Assembly (NCBI RefSeq): GCF_011751075.1
Contig: NZ_JAALLN010000003.1
Coordinates: 124,001 to 188,000 of the forward strand
Source: Flavobacterium poyangense
Lineage (GTDB): Bacteria > Bacteroidota > Bacteroidia > Flavobacteriales > Flavobacteriaceae
Direction: 5' to 3'
Length of the DNA: 64,000 bases
The position numbers and the translations under genes are program-made. The notes beneath the pieces were generated by a model. The model worked only from the letters and a program-made list of their open reading frames with translations, searched no databases and was not told the DNA's origin. Every line of letters begins with the position of its first letter. The stretch's first letter is position 1. Below are positions 25,671-35,228 of the stretch, one piece after another.

Positions 25671-26576
25671 TTATTTTACGAACTTCTGGATGATTGCATC
25701 ACTTTCTGCTTTTGTAGCAGTTGGTTTTAAATCAAACAACAAAGAGTAAAGTGCTTTTCTTTCTACTTTAGCTTCTAAGTTTAAGTCTTTGTTTCTTTCA
25801 AAAAGAGTTTGCCATTTGTCACGAACGTTTTTCCAAAGAGCATTGTTTTCTTTCCACCATTTTTGAGCGGCGATACATTTAATGTCCGGAACTTTTGTGT
25901 ACGTATCGAATCCTTTTTCCTGTGCTAAAACATAATCTTTTCCGGAATCATCTCTTACTACTTTATCATTATCTTGTTCGTGATTCCATCCTGTAGCAGT
26001 AATTTCGTGGATGTTTCTTCTTTTTAGAACATTGTAATCATTACGTTTTGTTTGCTCTCTTCTTGGTAACGGTGCATCAGCAACATTTTCCCAGTAATCT
26101 TTACCATCTACATGTACCCAAGTTGAAGAACCTTCGTATCTAGGACTGTCATCTACCTGAAAAACTTTTTGTGTCCATTGTCCTTTTACAGCTTTTTTAT
26201 CCAGTTTTTTATATTTCCATGAAGTTCCTTTATCAAAAGTGTAAAGATCTGTGTTTTCGTACAACCAATCTTGTCTCCAGTGTTTGATGATCATATCATC
26301 ACTTACAATTAACAAGTGTTGCATTACAATCTTGTTAGGAGTGTCTTCTAAAAGTTCAACCCATTCTAATGCAGATTCGTGTTTAGTTTCAGACGGTTTG
26401 TATGTAAGAGTATCCTTGGCATATTGAAAAGTTTCAGCAAAATTAAATTTTACTTCATAGCACCCACACATTGATTTTATTGACTTGATGTCTTGTTGCT
26501 TTTTCGCATCCTGACTGAATCCAAGGCTGCATGTTAAAGCCATAACGGCTGAAAAATAGAGGCTTTTTGTAATCAT
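25671..26576 (-). CDS. DUF6607 family exported protein (heme-locus associated)
   Basis: The protein (301 aa from the ATG at 26576) has a signal peptide ITKSLYFSAVMALTCSLGFS and then the family hallmark MCGCYEVKFNFAETF, followed by LEWVELLEDTPNKIVMQHLL, a tryptophan-rich middle (KHWRQDWLYENTD) and WENVADAPLPRREQTKRNDY. An upstream TTG or ATG start giving 11 more residues is less likely because it would precede the signal peptide. The biochemical role is unknown. It is divergent from a TonB receptor/HmuY operon, which points to heme or iron supply, perhaps as an outer-membrane or periplasmic accessory. The CxC pair could bind metal or heme, but that is speculation. Confidence 0.85.
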   Translation of the reverse strand: MITKSLYFSAVMALTCSLGFSQDAKKQQDIKSIKSMCGCYEVKFNFAETFQYAKDTLTYKPSETKHESALEWVELLEDTPNKIVMQHLLIVSDDMIIKHWRQDWLYENTDLYTFDKGTSWKYKKLDKKAVKGQWTQKVFQVDDSPRYEGSSTWVHVDGKDYWENVADAPLPRREQTKRNDYNVLKRRNIHEITATGWNHEQDNDKVVRDDSGKDYVLAQEKGFDTYTKVPDIKCIAAQKWWKENNALWKNVRDKWQTLFERNKDLNLEAKVERKALYSLLFDLKPTATKAESDAIIQKFVK

Positions 26577-26620
26577 AACTTCAAAATTTTGTTTTAAATT
26601 TTTTTGCAAATATAGATAAT

Positions 26621-26654
26621 TTATTTAGAACAATTAAAAATAATCATATATTTG
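26621..26654 (+). promoter_or_regulatory. Promoter of heme-uptake operon with overlapping AT palindrome
   Basis: A -7 box TATATTTG lies at 26647-26654, 29 bases before the receptor ATG. A weak -33 (TTTA) is at 26624-26627. An imperfect palindrome TTATTT-N11-AAATAA (26621-26643) covers the -33 region, where a Fur-type repressor could bind. The sequence is very AT-rich, so the palindrome alone is weak evidence. Confidence 0.45.
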
Positions 26655-26682
26655 CACCGATTATTAAGATTCAATAAAAATA

Positions 26683-28803
26683 ATGAAAATAAAATTTACC
26701 CTTTTTGCAGTACTTGCATTTGTGATACATCTTTCAGCGCAGGAGAAGCAAAAAGATACCGTTAGTTCGAAGGAGGAGTTGTCGGAGGTTGTTGTAACGG
26801 GACAGTTTGAGCCACAATCGATTAAGAAGTCGGTTTTTAATGTTCGAGTAATTTCGAGTAAGGATATTCAAAATTTAGCAGCGACTAACTTAGCAGACGT
26901 ATTGAACCAATATTTGAACATTAATGTTGTACCAAGCGGAACCAGCGGGCGCTCCACAGTATCTTTATTTGGGCTAGATGCTCAGTATTTTAAGATTTTG
27001 GTTGATAACGTACCTTTAATAAGTGAATCCGGTTTAGGGAATAATACGGATTTATCTCAGATCAATTTAAATGACGTAGAGCGAATTGAAATTGTTGAAG
27101 GGTCAATGGGAGTTTTATACGGTGCTAATGCGGTAAGTGGTGTTTTAAATATCATTACCAAAAAAACATCAGGTTACAAGTGGAGTTTGACTGCTTCTGT
27201 ACAGGAAGAAACAGTTAAAGATGAATATAAGCTTTTTGATGAGGGACGTCATATACAATCACTAAAGGCAACTCATACATTTAATGAGAATTGGTTTGTA
27301 AGCGCTGGTATAAATCGAAATGATTTTCAAGGTTTTTTGGATAATAAAAAAGGAAAAGATTATCCTGAGAATGATGAAAATCGAGGATATAGATGGCTTC
27401 CGAAAGAGCAACTTAACGGAACAGCATTAATATCTTATCATAAAGGAAATTTCAGGGTTTTCTACAAATTTGAATTTTTAGATGAAGATGTTGATTATTA
27501 TAATGCTACTGTACAGTCAAATTTTGATCCGGTATTGGGAGCTTACAGACGTTCTGATGATCAGAGATATTTTAGCAATAGATATTTTCATAACTTGAAT
27601 GCTACAGGTAAAGTTTTTTCGAAATTAAATTATAATGTTTCTCTTTCTCACCAAAAACAACAGCGAGATGTAGAAAATTTCAGGTATTATTTTAAAACGA
27701 AGCAAGAAGAAGATAATGTTACTGTAAAGGATCAGTCTATGGAAGTTTTGTATTCAACGGGAACTTTGAGCAATTTTTTCTCGAACGAAAAAGTTGATTT
27801 GCAACTAGGATATGAGTTTGTAAACAATCGTGGGTATTCGCTTGTTCGGGAAGCAAGTAGTAAATATGCTTCGGTTCGTGGAACATTGGAGAATTATGAC
27901 TTTTTTGCTTCTTCTGAAATACAGGTAGCTCAAAGGTTTTCTATTCGTCCGGGAGCGCGATATTCTTTTCAGTCTAAATTTAAAGATCAATCTGCATTAT
28001 CCCTTGCTTTGAAATATTTGTTCGATAGTGGTTTTGAGCTTAGAGGTTCTTTAGGAACTTCATTCAGGACTCCAAATTTTGATGAGTTGTATTCAAAAAA
28101 CATTTTTGACGGACACTTTTTCGTTGGCAATGAAAACCTTATTCCTGAGACTAGCGCTTCTTATGAAATTAGTTTAAAAAAATCATTTCTTTCTGAGACC
28201 GGATTTCAAATCTCGAGCACATTTGCTGGAAGTTTTCTTGATGTGGATGATAGAATTGATATGGCTTTTATCGGAGATAATCCTGATACAGGCACACCAC
28301 AGTACCAATTTGTAAACATTAGCAAGTACAAAATGTGGAATTTCTCTACCATGAACCAATTCAGAAAGGGTGATTTGACTTTTAATTTTGGAGCGGCTAT
28401 TGTTGGAATATCTCAAAAAATAGAAAATCAGGTTTTTTCTTCAGATGATAAATATCTGTATTCATTTAATATAAATAGTAGTGCTTCTTATACGATTCCA
28501 AAATGGGGTACTGTTTTTTCTGCTTATTATAAATACAATGGAAAAACACAGCGATTTATTGAGACTACTTCTCAATATGTAATATCTGACGTATCTCCAA
28601 GTAATTGGTTAGATGCTACTGTTCGAAAAACTTTTTTCAAAAATCAGTTTGAAGTAACTGCAGGGGTGAGGAATATTTGTAATGTGACTAATGTCAGACA
28701 AACCAATACAAATCAAACAGCAGGACATGGCGGGGCATCTGAAGTTATGCTTGCTTATGGGCGTTCCTATTTCTTAAAATTGACATATAATCTTAATCTA
28801 TAA
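26683..28803 (+). CDS. TonB-dependent receptor, HmuR-like
   Basis: An outer-membrane receptor of 706 aa. Signal peptide MKIKFTLFAVLAFVIHLSAQ, TonB-box-like LSEVVVTGQFEPQS, a plug domain (TNLADVLNQYLNINVV, DNVPLISESGLGNNTD, RIEIVEGSMGVLYGANAVSG) and a 22-strand-type barrel. It carries FRTPNFDELY and a NENLIPETS-like stretch, the positions of the FRAP/NPNL region of heme receptors. It is followed 19 bases later by a HmuY-family lipoprotein, as in hmu loci, so heme is the likely cargo. Transcription starts from the shared divergent region. Confidence 0.88.
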   Translation: MKIKFTLFAVLAFVIHLSAQEKQKDTVSSKEELSEVVVTGQFEPQSIKKSVFNVRVISSKDIQNLAATNLADVLNQYLNINVVPSGTSGRSTVSLFGLDAQYFKILVDNVPLISESGLGNNTDLSQINLNDVERIEIVEGSMGVLYGANAVSGVLNIITKKTSGYKWSLTASVQEETVKDEYKLFDEGRHIQSLKATHTFNENWFVSAGINRNDFQGFLDNKKGKDYPENDENRGYRWLPKEQLNGTALISYHKGNFRVFYKFEFLDEDVDYYNATVQSNFDPVLGAYRRSDDQRYFSNRYFHNLNATGKVFSKLNYNVSLSHQKQQRDVENFRYYFKTKQEEDNVTVKDQSMEVLYSTGTLSNFFSNEKVDLQLGYEFVNNRGYSLVREASSKYASVRGTLENYDFFASSEIQVAQRFSIRPGARYSFQSKFKDQSALSLALKYLFDSGFELRGSLGTSFRTPNFDELYSKNIFDGHFFVGNENLIPETSASYEISLKKSFLSETGFQISSTFAGSFLDVDDRIDMAFIGDNPDTGTPQYQFVNISKYKMWNFSTMNQFRKGDLTFNFGAAIVGISQKIENQVFSSDDKYLYSFNINSSASYTIPKWGTVFSAYYKYNGKTQRFIETTSQYVISDVSPSNWLDATVRKTFFKNQFEVTAGVRNICNVTNVRQTNTNQTAGHGGASEVMLAYGRSYFLKLTYNLNL

Positions 28804-28822
28804 ATACAAAATCTAAATTACA

Positions 28823-29908
28823 ATGAAAAAAACAATCTTATTTTTATCTTTTGCTTTAGTGACACTTGCTTCTTGTTCAAGTGACGACGATAATGCATAT
28901 AAACCTGAAGAGGTAACATCTACTTTAGCTGTGTCTGTGGGAGGACCAAATCAGCCAAATCAACTTTATGTAGATTTAAGTACCAGAGCATCTAAGTCAG
29001 TAAATAGAGCAACTTGGGATTTTGGATTCTCAGGAGGAGCAGATTTTAGAGTAGTAATAAACGGATCTCTAAAAATGGCAGTAAAAAAATTAGAGACTTC
29101 AGATATTACTTTACCACAAGTAAGTGATGCTAACGTTTCTGTTGGAGCAGGAGAAACTGCTGCATCAAACGGTTATGTAGATAATCCGACAGGAGTTTTA
29201 GCTGGTGCTGGTGCGGGAATAGGAACTGCAATTGCAGAAGTGTCGGCTACAGATGCTGACAATAAAGTATATTTAGTAAATCTTGGTTCTGCAGTTTCAA
29301 CAGTTACACCTGGTGTAGGTTCAGTAGAGGTTGACGGAGCGTCAAGAGGATGGAAAAAAGTTAGAATCTTGAGAAGTGGTAATGGGTATAAAATTCAATA
29401 CGCAGATTTAAATTCAGCGACTTTTACAGAAAAAACAATTGCTAAAGAAGCAGCTTACAATTTTACATTTTTTAGTTTGACTTCAGGAAATACTGTTTCA
29501 GTTGAACCGGAAAAAGCAAAATGGGATTTGAACTTCACCGTTTTCACAAATTACTTAAATATGGGTAAAGGAGATGTGACTTATGGGTACTCAGATTTTA
29601 TTACTACTAACATGAAAGGTGGAACTAAAGTGTACCAGGTTTTAGTTGCTGACGGAGTGAGCTACGCAGATTTTACAAAAGCTAAAGTTGTTGAAGATAA
29701 ATTTAAAGCTTCAGAGGCAGATCAAAGAATTATCGGTGCTAACTGGAGAGCTGGTGGAGGACCAACTACATTGCCAAGTATTAGAACAGATCGTTTTTAT
29801 GTAGTAAAAGATGCTGCTGGTGACTACTATAAACTTAGATTCCTTGGGCTGACAGATGCTGCAGGAGTAAGAGGGCATGCTACAGCAGAGTTTGTTATTC
29901 TAAAATAA
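28823..29908 (+). CDS. HmuY family heme-binding lipoprotein
   Basis: The signal ends LASCSSDDD, a typical surface-lipoprotein Cys followed by acidic residues. The body (361 aa) has the HmuY-family pattern: YVDLSTRASKSVNRATWDFG, FRVVINGSLKMAVKKL, VYLVNLGSA, KWDLNFTVFTNY and a C-terminal RFYVVKDAAGDYYKLRFLGL. HmuY proteins take heme from host or environmental carriers and pass it to the TonB receptor, here encoded just upstream. A methionine-containing stretch (NYLNMGKGD) is near the C-terminal half, but I cannot assign heme ligands with confidence. Confidence 0.9.
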   Translation: MKKTILFLSFALVTLASCSSDDDNAYKPEEVTSTLAVSVGGPNQPNQLYVDLSTRASKSVNRATWDFGFSGGADFRVVINGSLKMAVKKLETSDITLPQVSDANVSVGAGETAASNGYVDNPTGVLAGAGAGIGTAIAEVSATDADNKVYLVNLGSAVSTVTPGVGSVEVDGASRGWKKVRILRSGNGYKIQYADLNSATFTEKTIAKEAAYNFTFFSLTSGNTVSVEPEKAKWDLNFTVFTNYLNMGKGDVTYGYSDFITTNMKGGTKVYQVLVADGVSYADFTKAKVVEDKFKASEADQRIIGANWRAGGGPTTLPSIRTDRFYVVKDAAGDYYKLRFLGLTDAAGVRGHATAEFVILK

Positions 29909-29917
29909 TATTTTAGA

Positions 29918-30382
29918 ATGCAAAAAACACTAAAAATCACAAGAATAATTTTTACACTAATCCTAGGAGCAATGATGATTTTAGGAGGTATTCATAAATT
30001 TGAATCTCCAAGTCCCGCTCCGACAGAAATAGTGGAAACCATAAAGAAAGGGGAAGAAGTAGCGCCAAATACCGAAGTTCTGAAAATCAAGAATTATATT
30101 TTCGGGATGCAACAGACCAATTATTTTTGGCAGTTTCTGGGATTTGTTGAACTCTTGGCGGGCGTATTGCTGATCAGTCAGCTGTTCTCGCTTATGGGAG
30201 CTATCATCGCCTTACCGGTAACGATTAACATTTTTTTGTTCCATCTATTCTTAGAACCCGATGAGGTTGGAGAATTGATTCAGATGTCCGTATTATTGCT
30301 GATCAACTTGGCTATAATTGGTTTTAGTTTTAAACTTTGGAAACCAATGTTGTACAATAAAACGGCTTTAAAATTTAGTTAA
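29918..30382 (+). CDS. DoxX-like membrane protein
   Basis: A small inner-membrane protein (154 aa) with four hydrophobic segments, at about 7-25, 70-90, 92-112 and 122-143. ILGAMMILGGIHKF at the start and FWQFLGFVELLAGVLLIS in the middle match the DoxX-like family. It is the third gene of the heme operon, 9 bases after the HmuY gene. The role in heme uptake is unknown. A quinone or redox membrane function is possible from the family. The operon may end at a weak hairpin 30416-30447. Confidence 0.8.
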   Translation: MQKTLKITRIIFTLILGAMMILGGIHKFESPSPAPTEIVETIKKGEEVAPNTEVLKIKNYIFGMQQTNYFWQFLGFVELLAGVLLISQLFSLMGAIIALPVTINIFLFHLFLEPDEVGELIQMSVLLLINLAIIGFSFKLWKPMLYNKTALKFS

Positions 30383-30414
30383 TCATTAGCTTTGTTTTTT
30401 TTATTTTTTTTTGA

Positions 30415-30447
30415 GAGAGGTTGGATTTATCTGGCCTCTTTTTTTGT
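30415..30447 (+). terminator. Weak terminator after the heme operon
   Basis: Short stem GAGAGGTT / GGCCTCTT (two G-T pairs) with a 14-nt loop, then T7. It is preceded by another long T run. Confidence 0.5.
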
Positions 30448-30584
30448 TTTTTATTTTAATCGTTAAAAAGAATTATAAATTAACGTTTAATCCTATCTTT
30501 GCAGCGGTTTTTTTAAACAGAATTAACAGGAATTTTAAAGACGCCAGTTTTTAGAAAACCAATCTTCAAATTTATAAGTACTAA

Positions 30585-32066
30585 GTGAATACAAAATCTT
30601 ATTTTTTTCAGTCTTTTGCCATTGTAGCATTAGCATTCCTAGCATTCATTGGATTTAAACAAATCTTACCGGACAAAATTTTTTCCGAAAGTAAGACAGA
30701 TTCCAAGAACATACTTATCGACAGCCTTCTCTTAGAATCGGTGGCGAATGATTCGCTGTCTGCTGAAGAAGATACCCTTTCTGAGGATGAGAGAAGAGAT
30801 GCAGGAGAAAATATTGTTTTTGATGAATCAGAAGGGATCGAATTCCCATCAGAAACTTTTGATAATTATAAAGGGTATCAATACCTGATTTCTTTTTACG
30901 AGAAATTATACCAGTTAGAGAAAAATCCGCAAGCCAAAGTGCGAATCGCTTATTATGGCGATTCTATGACCGATGGTGATTTAATTGTACAAGACGTGCG
31001 AATGAATTATCAGGAACGTTTTGGAGGAACAGGAGTTGGTTTTGTTTCGATTATTTCAGAGTCATCTGCATCCAGAGGTTCTGTAAAAACACTGTTTTCT
31101 AAAAATTGGAAAACACAATCGTACTTAAATGTAAAAAGACCTATAAGTCCGTTTGGAGTAAACGGACACGTATTCTTTGCAAACGACAGAGCCAATACCA
31201 CCTGGGTACAATACGAAGCAGGATTAAATAAACATGCAACGGCTTTAGATAATCCGACTTTGTTTTACGGGAAAGCATCCAAAAAAGGAAATGTTAATTT
31301 TATTATTGGGAAAGATACCTTGCGAAAAAGCCTTGTTCCGAATAATTTAGTTAATACTTTAAAAGTAACTTCGGGTAGTATAAAATCATTTAAGGCTAAT
31401 TTCATAAAAGCGGACTCAATTCCTGTTTATGGTTTTAATTTTGATAATGGTAGCGGAGTTCACGTAGACAATTTCTCGCAAAGAGGAAATTCAGGATTGC
31501 CAATTTCAACGTTTAATGCCGGTGTGATGCAGGCATTCAACAATAATCTGAAATACGATCTGATTGTACTACACTATGGAACGAATGTGTTGAACTATGG
31601 AACCAAAAATTATTCGTGGTACCAAAGAGGAATGACCAAAACCGTAAATAAGATCAAAGAATCGTTTCCGGGAGTTTCTATTCTGATTGTTTCAACAGCC
31701 GATAAATCGACTAAATACGATCTTGAAATGAAAACAGATTCGGCCGTAGTTCCTTTAATGAGAGCACAGAAAAGATATGCTTTGGATACAGAATCCGGAT
31801 TTGTCAATCTGTACACTTTAATGGGAGGCGACGGATCGATGGTGAAATGGGTTGACGAGTCACCAGCAAAAGCCAATAAAGACTACACACACTTTAATCA
31901 GCGTGGAGCAAAAGCAATCGGTAATTTATTGTATAGCCAGTTAAACAAAGGATACGAAGAATATAAAATATTGCGTCAAAAGCGAGAAAGTGGCGAGGGA
32001 TCAAGACCCGTCAGAAAAACGAAAACAGATTCCGTATCTGTTAAAAAAGACAGTATAAATGAATAG
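30585..32066 (+). CDS. SGNH/GDSL-type hydrolase, membrane-anchored
   Basis: It starts at GTG. The N-terminal segment (residues 8-25) is a single transmembrane anchor or uncleaved signal, followed by a flexible acidic linker and an extracytoplasmic SGNH domain: block I YYGDSMTDGD (Ser127), block III-like VLHYGTNVLNYG (the Asn of GTN), and the C-terminal YTHFNQRGAKA with the catalytic Asp-x-x-His type pair. SGNH proteins of this sort are esterases or O-acyltransferases acting on glycans. It overlaps the next gene by 8 bases, and an MBOAT gene follows, so the three form one operon. A basic tail KKDSINE ends the protein. Confidence 0.85.
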   Translation: MNTKSYFFQSFAIVALAFLAFIGFKQILPDKIFSESKTDSKNILIDSLLLESVANDSLSAEEDTLSEDERRDAGENIVFDESEGIEFPSETFDNYKGYQYLISFYEKLYQLEKNPQAKVRIAYYGDSMTDGDLIVQDVRMNYQERFGGTGVGFVSIISESSASRGSVKTLFSKNWKTQSYLNVKRPISPFGVNGHVFFANDRANTTWVQYEAGLNKHATALDNPTLFYGKASKKGNVNFIIGKDTLRKSLVPNNLVNTLKVTSGSIKSFKANFIKADSIPVYGFNFDNGSGVHVDNFSQRGNSGLPISTFNAGVMQAFNNNLKYDLIVLHYGTNVLNYGTKNYSWYQRGMTKTVNKIKESFPGVSILIVSTADKSTKYDLEMKTDSAVVPLMRAQKRYALDTESGFVNLYTLMGGDGSMVKWVDESPAKANKDYTHFNQRGAKAIGNLLYSQLNKGYEEYKILRQKRESGEGSRPVRKTKTDSVSVKKDSINE

Positions 32067-33480
32067 ACTTATTATTTTCTTTTGTTGTTTCTTTTTCTCT
32101 ACGAATGACAAACCTCAAAAGACAGCAGCACTTCCAATAAAAAAAAGTATGACTCATAAAGTGGATACAACAGCGATTGATTCTTTTTCTGATGATCGAA
32201 TTTATAATGCGAAAGTGTTAGAAAGCTTTTTTAAGAAGGTAAAGGATAACGAGAGTCGGAAAAATCAGAAGATAAATATTGTTCATATCGGTGACTCACA
32301 TATTCAGAGTGATCTAATGACCAATGAAATCAGAAAGAGACTTCAGCAGGAATTTGGTAATGGAGGTCGTGGCTTTGTTTTTCCATATCAGTTGGCCAGA
32401 ACAAATGGTTCGTACAACGAGCGTTTTAAGTCCAGTAGAGGTTGGGAAAGTTATCGAAATATACTCCCTACAAGAAATGCTCCTGTTGGTTTAAGTGGTA
32501 TTGCACTTTGGAGGGATAGCGGAGGTTTTGTGGTAGAATTAAAAGTGAAGGACGAAGCTTATAAATTCAACTCAATCCGAATCATAACGCCAAAAAATCA
32601 GGACATGTTTGATTTGGCCGTTTCATCTAAAATCAATACAATTCAGACAACGGAGCCAAAAATCATTACCCACAAAATAAAAAAGGGAGAAGCACTTTCG
32701 ACTATTGCAGATAAGTACAATGTTTCGGTTTCAGAAATAAAGAGAAACAATCACTTAAAGTCAAATGCAATTCGTGCCGGCAGAACATTGAAAATTGCCA
32801 CAAACGAAAAGAGAACAAAAAATGTTTCTGTTTCAGAATTTGTTCCCTTGCAGTTGGAATCGGATTCGTTTTCTCATTATTATAATTCTGATAAAGCACT
32901 GGATAAAATTTTTCTGATTCCAAATAAAAGCGCTTCAAAATACGAACTGAGTGGACTTGTTTTAGAAAAGGAAACACCGGGACTAGTGTACAGCAGTATT
33001 GGGGTAAATGGAGCCAAGTTTTCAGATTACAATAAATATCCGTTGTTTTTTGAGCAATTAAAAGCGCTTCGTCCGGACATGGTGGTTTTTTCACTTGGGA
33101 CAAACGAAAGCTATGACAAAATGGATGCTTCGGCCTATATCCAGCAGTTACGAGAGTTTATTAGTAACCTGAAAGCGCAAAATATAAACGTTCCTATTAT
33201 TGTGGCAACACCGCCTCCGTCTTTTCTTAAAGGCAGAAGACCCAATACGTATGTTGCCGATTATACCAAACATATTATTGGAATCGCCAAAACAGATGAT
33301 TTTGCCGTTTGGGATTTATTCGATGAATTTGGAGGTTTGAATGGGGTTCGGAGATTGAGAACAGAGGGATTAATAGGACCGGATTGGGTTCACTACTCTA
33401 AAAACGGATACGAAAAACAAGGAAAGTTGTTTGCAGAAGCATTTTTAAAAGCATACGATAATTTTAAATTAAAAAAATAA
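32059..33480 (+). CDS. SGNH/GDSL hydrolase with LysM domain
   Basis: An exported protein of 473 aa. After a short hydrophobic N-terminus come SGNH block I HIGDSHIQSD (Ser80), an inserted LysM domain around residues 200-245 (HKIKKGEALSTIADKYN ... IRAGRTLKI), then VFSLGTNESYD and C-terminal DWVHYSKNGYEKQ. The LysM insertion indicates binding to peptidoglycan or another N-acetylglucosamine-containing glycan, and suggests that the enzyme modifies or de-acylates the cell wall. It overlaps the preceding SGNH gene by 8 bases and is separated by only one base from the MBOAT gene, so the three are translationally linked. Confidence 0.88.
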   Translation: MNRLIIFFCCFFFSTNDKPQKTAALPIKKSMTHKVDTTAIDSFSDDRIYNAKVLESFFKKVKDNESRKNQKINIVHIGDSHIQSDLMTNEIRKRLQQEFGNGGRGFVFPYQLARTNGSYNERFKSSRGWESYRNILPTRNAPVGLSGIALWRDSGGFVVELKVKDEAYKFNSIRIITPKNQDMFDLAVSSKINTIQTTEPKIITHKIKKGEALSTIADKYNVSVSEIKRNNHLKSNAIRAGRTLKIATNEKRTKNVSVSEFVPLQLESDSFSHYYNSDKALDKIFLIPNKSASKYELSGLVLEKETPGLVYSSIGVNGAKFSDYNKYPLFFEQLKALRPDMVVFSLGTNESYDKMDASAYIQQLREFISNLKAQNINVPIIVATPPPSFLKGRRPNTYVADYTKHIIGIAKTDDFAVWDLFDEFGGLNGVRRLRTEGLIGPDWVHYSKNGYEKQGKLFAEAFLKAYDNFKLKK

Positions 33481-33481
33481 G

Positions 33482-35164
33482 TTGATAACAGTTAATAGCA
33501 TAAATGATTGGTTTGTTCATAATTTTGGTGAAATAACCATCGAACAAGTTAAAGGTTGGTTTATATATAATCCCGAAGAAAAGTTACTGTTTAATACCGG
33601 TTTGTTTCTCGGATTGTTTTTGGTTTTTTATTTCGTGTACGCCTTTTTGCGTAAGACATTCTATTTGCGTCTGACCTACGTAATCTTGTTTTCGCTTTTC
33701 TTTTATTACAAGTCTAGCGGAATTTACTTTTTACTGCTGCTGCTTTCTTCCGTAGTCGACTATGGACTGAGCCAGATTATTTACAGGCAAAAGAAAGACA
33801 GCATAAAGAAAATTTATCTGGTAATAAGTGTTATTCTGAACTTAGGATTGCTGGGGTATTTTAAATACATGAACTTTATGATTGTGACCTACAATGATAT
33901 GTTCAATGGTAATTTTCAGCTTCATGATGTTTTCCTTCCGGTGGGAATTTCGTTTTATACCTTTCAGTCGATGAGTTATATTATCGAAATTTATCGTGAA
34001 GAAATCAAACCAACAAAGAATTACATCGAATATTTATTCTTCGTTTCCTTCTTCCCGCAATTAGTGGCAGGACCAATTGTACGCGCTAAAGATTTTCTTC
34101 CACAGATTTATCAAAAGCTGAATCTGACTAGAGAAGATGTAAATAATGCCTTATTCCTTATTATTGGCGGATTAATCAAGAAAACAGTTATCTCAAATTA
34201 CATATCGGTAAACTTCGTAGACCGTGTTTTTGATACTCCGATGACGTATACCTCATTTGAGAATTTAATGGCGTCTTACGGATATGCGATTCAGATCTAC
34301 TGTGACTTTTCAGGATATTCAGATATGGCAATTGGTATCGCTTTGTTGTTAGGATTTAAATTACCTGCCAACTTTAGAACCCCATATAAATCAACGTCAA
34401 TTACCGATTTCTGGAGAAGATGGCACATTTCGTTGTCGACCTGGTTAAAAGACTTTTTGTATATTTCGATTGGAGGAAACCGTGAGGGATCTTTCGCAGG
34501 ATATTTATTCCCGAGTTTATTTTTCTTCGGATTATTGCTTTGGGGAATTACAAACATCAATGTTAGTGTAATCCCGTTAGTTATTGCCGGAAGCTCTATT
34601 GTTGTTTTTGCACTGACCTTTTTGCTTTCCAGTAAAAAAAGCCAAACTGCTGTAACCAACTTTAACTTGTTTACCACAATGCTTTTGGGCGGATTGTGGC
34701 ACGGGGCAGGGGCACAGTTTATTATCTGGGGAGCCTTACACGGATTAGCATTGGCTGTACACAAAATATTTTTGGAATTTTTCCCAGCCAAAAAAGATAG
34801 CAAAAGACCGGCTATATGGACTTTTATCTCCATTGTAATTACATTTCATTTCGTGGTCTTCTGCTGGATCTTTTTCCGTGCAAGAGATTTTGATACGGCA
34901 TTGCAGGTAATTAATAATATCGGTCAGTTAACATTCGAACCGGAACAATGGAAAGTGATTGTTTTAGGATATAAAAATGTATTCCTGTTAATGTTGTTCG
35001 GTTACGTTTGGCATTTCTTACCGGAATTGTTTACCACAAAATTAAAATGGACTTTTGACAGGACGCCGTTACTTTTAAAAGCGGTAGTCTTAGGTTTTGT
35101 TTACTGGATTGTTTATGCAACCGCAGTAGCAGGATCACAACCGTTTATCTACTTCCAGTTTTAA
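33482..35164 (+). CDS. MBOAT family membrane O-acyltransferase (AlgI/PatA-like)
   Basis: A polytopic inner-membrane protein of 560 aa. Family motifs: PVGISFYTFQSMSYIIE, PQLVAGPIVRAKDFLPQI, YCDFSGYSDMAIGIALLLGF, DFWRRWHISLSTWLKDFLY, GGLWHGAG (His407) and IIWGALHGLA (catalytic-type His420). These enzymes move acyl groups, often acetyl, across the membrane to an extracytoplasmic SGNH partner. It begins at TTG, one base after the preceding stop; there is no in-frame ATG before the conserved region. With the two upstream SGNH proteins this resembles the PatA/PatB and AlgI/AlgJ/AlgX machines for glycan O-acetylation. Confidence 0.92.
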   Translation: MITVNSINDWFVHNFGEITIEQVKGWFIYNPEEKLLFNTGLFLGLFLVFYFVYAFLRKTFYLRLTYVILFSLFFYYKSSGIYFLLLLLSSVVDYGLSQIIYRQKKDSIKKIYLVISVILNLGLLGYFKYMNFMIVTYNDMFNGNFQLHDVFLPVGISFYTFQSMSYIIEIYREEIKPTKNYIEYLFFVSFFPQLVAGPIVRAKDFLPQIYQKLNLTREDVNNALFLIIGGLIKKTVISNYISVNFVDRVFDTPMTYTSFENLMASYGYAIQIYCDFSGYSDMAIGIALLLGFKLPANFRTPYKSTSITDFWRRWHISLSTWLKDFLYISIGGNREGSFAGYLFPSLFFFGLLLWGITNINVSVIPLVIAGSSIVVFALTFLLSSKKSQTAVTNFNLFTTMLLGGLWHGAGAQFIIWGALHGLALAVHKIFLEFFPAKKDSKRPAIWTFISIVITFHFVVFCWIFFRARDFDTALQVINNIGQLTFEPEQWKVIVLGYKNVFLLMLFGYVWHFLPELFTTKLKWTFDRTPLLLKAVVLGFVYWIVYATAVAGSQPFIYFQF

Positions 35165-35192
35165 GGGGGTAGGTTTAAAGGTTCAGAGGTAC

Positions 35193-35228
35193 AAAGGTGC
35201 AAAGTTTATTCTTTGTGCCTTTTTTTTA
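35193..35228 (+). terminator. Terminator of the MBOAT/SGNH operon
   Basis: Stem AAAGGTGCAAAG / CTTTGTGCCTTT (two wobble pairs) with a 6-nt loop and T8. Confidence 0.75.

Noticed and set aside
32702..33103. 133-codon frame antisense to the LysM/SGNH gene
   Set aside because: Contained in a gene with clear LysM and SGNH motifs; no independent signal.
34297..34833. 178-codon open frame antisense to the MBOAT gene
   Set aside because: It lies wholly inside a well-supported MBOAT reading frame with conserved motifs, so it is a shadow of that codon usage.
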